The notes under the pieces: generated by a model
Database searches by the model: none
What the model saw: only the letters and a program-made list of their open reading frames with translations
Told to the model about the DNA's origin: nothing
Position numbers and translations under genes: made by a program
Source of the DNA: Larimichthys crocea
Lineage: Eukaryota > Chordata > Actinopteri > Sciaenidae
Direction of reading: 5' to 3'
Length of the DNA: 64,000 nucleotides
Assembly: GCF_000972845.2 (NCBI RefSeq)
Contig: NC_040016.1
Span: 18,295,732 to 18,359,731, forward strand
Shown: positions 60,435-64,000 of the stretch, piece after piece
Layout of the letters: every line of letters begins with the position of its first letter
Position numbering within the stretch: position 1 is the first letter of the stretch

Positions 60435-60585
60435 GACATTTGTGGCACAATCGTAATCAGAGTCACTTTTATCGGCCAAGCATGTGTACAAATCCGAGGA
60501 ATTGGACTCCCAATTTCACTTTGCTCTCAGTGTACATACAGATATAGACATAAATGTACATGAGGCAAGTGGATATGACAGTAAA
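60435..60585 (-). repeat. Decayed copy of the LINE/SINE tail family
   Basis: TAATCAGAGTCACTTTTATC and GGCCAAG, then TTTCACTTTGCTCTCAGTGT and ACATACAGATATAGACATAA repeat words of 54960-55045 and, inverted, of 61265-61352. Confidence 0.6.
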
Positions 60586-60599
60586 TACAGAATGAACAG

Positions 60600-60830
60600 C
60601 ATTAGCAACAGTCCTGGACTGCCCTCTTGGCTCCATAGAGGAAGTGGGAGAGAGGAGATCATGAACAACTCCTCTCACCTCATGCATGAAACTGTGGGGG
60701 ACCTTAAAGAGCTCCTTCAACTCCTTCAACTGCTACTCCAACCATGTAAGAAGGCGCACTACCACAGGTCTTTCAACTGTCAGACTCTTAAACACCAGCA
60801 TGTAGCACTGTTAAATTGCTCAATCACTTT
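60600..60830 (+). pseudogene. LINE ORF2 C-terminal fragment, decayed
   Basis: The + frame includes NNSSHLMHETVGDLKELLQL, LLLQPCKKAHYH and RSFNCQTLKHQH, resembling the C-terminal His/Leu motifs of L2-like LINE proteins (compare 58150-58420). Evidence is weak because the frame is badly eroded. Confidence 0.45.
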
Positions 60831-60869
60831 TTCCTGTGCTAATTATATTTACTGTTATATATTGATATT

Positions 60870-61025
60870 CCTCCCACACTCCAAAAAAACATGCACTTAA
60901 TAGGTTAATAGGTGACTCTAAATTGGCTGTAGGTGTGAACGTGAGTGTGAATGGTTGTCTGTCTCTGTGTGCTCTGCGATGAGCTGACAAGCTTCTTGTC
61001 CAGGATGTACCCCGCCTCTTGCCCA
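60870..61025 (+). repeat. Dispersed fish repeat
   Basis: CTCCCACACTCCAAAAAAAC, TAATAGGTGACTCTAAATTG, GTGTGAATGGTTGTCTGTCT and GTCCAGGATGTACCCCGCC belong to the same abundant family as 48385-48500, in the opposite orientation. Confidence 0.7.
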
Positions 61026-61049
61026 AATAGATGGATACAGAACACAACC

Positions 61050-61352
61050 ATTTGTAGAAACCATATTTATTCCAACGCCTGCACCATTGTACTATCATCA
61101 GTCACTGACAAATGTCTATAGATAGATACACATGTGCATATATATATATCTATATTTATGCAAATATATATACCTTTTAAATATGTATATAGTTCTTTTT
61201 TTACGTTTTTGTTTCATGTTTTTATGTTTTTGTGTCTACCTGTCATGTCCCTTGTCTTTTGACTGTACGTATGTCTATACCTGTATGTACAATTGAGAGC
61301 AAAGTGAGTCAAATTCCTCGTGTGTGTACACACACCTGGCCAATAAAGTGAT
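61050..61352 (+). mobile_element. LINE/SINE-like 3' tail, plus orientation
   Basis: Ends CCAATAAAGTGATTCTGATT, a polyadenylation-like word followed by a short repeat tail, as in several fish LINE and SINE families. It is the inverse counterpart of 54960-55215. Confidence 0.6.
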
Positions 61353-61436
61353 TCTGATTCTGATATATAGATATATATATACTGTATGTGCATGATACAA
61401 CTAATCCAACATGCATATCCATATACTTGAAAGGTA

Positions 61437-61613
61437 TATATACTGTATATAACTTTTATTGTATTTGCATTTTAAATATTTGTTCTATATATTTCTTGTT
61501 TATTAATAATTTCTTCATGTTATGTTATTTATAGACTGTGTATGAGCTGAACAGACCTTTATAAAAGCACTAGAATATATATTCTTTGTTTGACTGCAGA
61601 TCGCAATGTGCAG

Positions 61614-61651
<38 letters not shown>

Positions 61652-61842
61652 GAAACTTGATAGTGCTTTTATAAGGGTCTGTTTGTAAATAATTCAGCTC
61701 ATACACAATCTATAAATAAGATAACATAACATTAAGAAATTATTAATAAACAAGAAATATACAGAACAAATATTTAAAATGCAAAAAAATAAACAAATAA
61801 ATAAAACAACAAATACAATAAAAGTTATATATACATATATAT
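61437..61842. repeat. Large imperfect palindrome upstream of KDM5B
   Basis: The left arm, about 61437-61573, is matched by the reverse complement of the right arm, about 61661-61842, through words such as AACTTTTATTGTATTTG, TTTCTTGTTTATTAATAATT, TGTGTATGAGCTGAA and TATAAAAGCACTA. The right arm carries an extra AT-rich insert of about 30 bases. The spacer of about 87 bp includes a (TA)n array at 61617-61648. Confidence 0.88.
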
Positions 61843-62019
61843 GGCCTCAAGCTGTAAAAAAAAAAAAAAAAAAAAGAATAAACACGTCACGTTTGCATAA
61901 ATATAGTATTTCTTCTCTATTATAAAGGCTATATCTGCTAGTGCCAGAGGCGCTCTGGAGCCTTAATTAATGTTTATTATTAAAATACAAACAGCTGAAG
62001 TATCAACATATGACTGCGC

Positions 62020-62260
62020 TCTCCACCAATCAGCGAGCTCCTCTAGACCATTTAAAAACGAAGTGCCGGTCAGCGCGCAGCGATCTACACGGTGTGTTCG
62101 ATTAGCAACAAATGGCAGCGTCTATTCTTTCGGCCACGCCGGGCGGAGTGAAGAAGAGCCGGGGTCCTTCCTGTCTCTTGACTTGGACTCAGCACGCCTG
62201 CGTGCCGAGAGGGTGACCAAACCAAACTCACCCATCATCTGTGAGCTATATAAGCACAAC
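62020..62260 (+). promoter_or_regulatory. Promoter-like block with CCAAT and TATA words
   Basis: CCAATCAGCG at 62026-62035 and a strong TATATAAG at 62247-62254 lie in a CpG-containing stretch, about 480 bases before the KDM5B start codon. The arrangement resembles a TATA promoter. Whether it serves KDM5B or is a relic is unknown. Confidence 0.4.
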
Positions 62261-62630
62261 TAAAGAGGAATGTGCGCACAAAGTGTGAAAACGAGAAAAC
62301 TCAAACCGAAGTTCACTTTATTTTTTAAAGTCGTTTAATCCACTCTAACAGGCATTTAACTCATTTATTATGTAACCACACGAGCTGTGTCGGGGTTGCA
62401 AAAAAAGGCTATAAAACACACAATGTGTATAAGCATGTGGAAATAATGCTTAAATTGTGATATATAGTGCAAAAAAATAAAAATAAAAACGATTGTCTAC
62501 ATACGCTTGCACACAATTTGTGTGTCTACTTTCTGGAGCGGATGTGCACGGCTTTGCCTGGCTGTCACCATCTCTCGTCTCTCTCCACAACTAGATAATT
62601 CGTCTTTGAGTTCAATGAGTGGAGACATGA

Positions 62631-62903
<273 letters not shown>

Positions 62904-62949
62904 TAAAAACGTATTTTAAAACAGTTATTCTTTGTGTGTGTGACCGTTA

Positions 62950-63060
62950 GGGTTTGGAACGTTCTTGCTCCGGCGCGCGCGGCGGCCGTTGATAATTTAG
63001 CAACGGCAAAGTTGTGTTTTTAAAGACAGGTTTTCCAACATGGCGGATTGCGGCTCCCCC
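62950..63060 (+). promoter_or_regulatory. CpG-rich start of KDM5B intron 1 with YY1-like site
   Basis: GCTCCGGCGCGCGCGGCGGC near 62968 and AACATGGCGG at 63037-63046, a match to the YY1 core AAnATGGCGG. CpG-rich 5' intron DNA with YY1 words is usual near vertebrate housekeeping starts. Confidence 0.45.
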
Positions 63061-64000
63061 CCCTCCCCCGAGTTGAATTGTCAGTTAGCCCTGAGCTCGG
63101 AGTGTTTGTGTGTTTTTAAACGACAGTAAAGCCTTTATATTATCAAGTTTTATAACTTTAATTTAAATGTAAAATAACAGACATAGCAGATGTGATTTAA
63201 AAAAATAAATAAATACAAACGCCGAAGTTTGAAGTCTGCATGCAAATATAATGAGTGTTTACGTTAGCGCTTCCTGGACTGGCTACACACACTAATACTT
63301 ATTATTTAATTTTATTATTTTTTTAAAATATATAACATGTTAGGTTAACTTCCCCCCTACATTTTTAACAGTAGTGTGTGTGTGTGTTGTAACCTGGCTA
63401 ACGTTAACCAGGCCCCGCAGTGATCATCTCAAACGCTGGGAAACGTTACGTACGTGCTCGGTGACCAACTGTTTATGGAGAGAGGAGAAGGTCGCTGCTC
63501 TGCTCTGTTTTTGTCATTTATTTATTTATTTATTTATTTGTTACACCTGAAATCTATTTTTTAAAAAGTAGTTATTGGTAGCCTAATATTTTAGACTTGT
63601 AGTAATGTTATTTTAATGATAACAACTCTCGGACGTCTTATGTAATAGTGTCTTTAATCAAATTTAGATGATTTAAATTCTGCCATAATCCACATACTAA
63701 TGTCAAAGGAGACCGATATATAAAGTCTCTTAGGACAACATGGAGATTATATTAGATATTCCTCACATTGACCTTATTTCTGAGGGCACATACTTTATTA
63801 TTATATGTTGTTGAAGGGTGTGTCCAACGCAAATTAGATGAAGGGCAAATTAAATAAATGGTTATGTCATGACTGATGGCTAGTGCAGTTTCTGATCAGA
63901 GGTCCTGGCTATAGAATAGTTTTTTATTTTTTATTTTTTTGTGTTCTGTATGCCACCAAGATAACATGAGACATGTCCCTTTTTTTGGTAGTAGAAATGA
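63061..64000 (+). other. KDM5B intron 1, left part
   Basis: AT-rich intron with an ATTT microsatellite at about 63516-63540. It runs off the window. Confidence 0.75.

Noticed and set aside
62020..62263. Possible histone-type gene near a CCAAT/TATA block
   Set aside because: The promoter words suggested it, but no histone frame or stem-loop follows.

Overview
The window is nuclear DNA from a ray-finned fish, probably a percomorph teleost; the species cannot be named from the sequence. The evidence is five vertebrate genes with GT-AG introns and teleost-like protein sequence, compact introns, many dinucleotide and tetranucleotide microsatellites, and dispersed repeats typical of fish (L2/CR1-like and RTE LINEs, a hAT DNA transposon, SINE-like fragments). 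All five genes are on the + strand.

Layout. 1-13.4 kb: a gene-poor stretch with microsatellites and several blocks of complex, non-repetitive sequence that could be conserved regulatory DNA (about 3.5-3.85, 5.6-5.95, 10.44-10.7 and 10.93-11.15 kb). 13.4-14.6 kb: an intact class A GPCR, best read as GPR25. 18.9-32.5 kb: two near-identical units of about 6.7 and 6.9 kb head to tail, the first interrupted by a 10-N gap. Each unit carries a promoter-like block (CRE plus RFX X-box), a candidate non-coding exon with a splice donor, an A-rich tract and a decayed hAT element. 34.4-44.3 kb: INAVA, nine coding exons, 615 aa. 44.7-46.1 kb: overlapping copies of one sequence on both sides of a second 10-N gap. 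46.9-53.4 kb: ADIPOR1, seven coding exons, 376 aa. 54.7-61.9 kb: a repeat-rich district around RABIF (two coding exons, 130 aa). 62.7 kb to the end: first coding exon and part of intron 1 of KDM5B, cut by the window edge.

Gene content corresponds to human 1q32.1 (GPR25-INAVA neighbours; ADIPOR1, RABIF and KDM5B neighbours). From memory of the human map, KLHL12 lies between ADIPOR1 and RABIF and other genes lie between INAVA and ADIPOR1; none of these is seen here. The genes do not form a pathway: GPR25 is a leukocyte-type receptor, INAVA an adaptor for cytohesin/ubiquitin signalling and epithelial junctions, ADIPOR1 a seven-helix receptor/ceramidase, RABIF a Rab chaperone, KDM5B a histone H3K4 demethylase.

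The observations most worth checking are the two duplications that touch assembly gaps. One would duplicate the probable INAVA promoter if real; both look more like unmerged contig ends or haplotypes. Others are a 117-bp in-frame intron in INAVA that could be retained, a NAGNAG acceptor in INAVA, microsatellites pressed against both sides of RABIF exon 1, inverted repeats bracketing RABIF, and a large palindrome upstream of KDM5B. I found no clearly novel molecular system.
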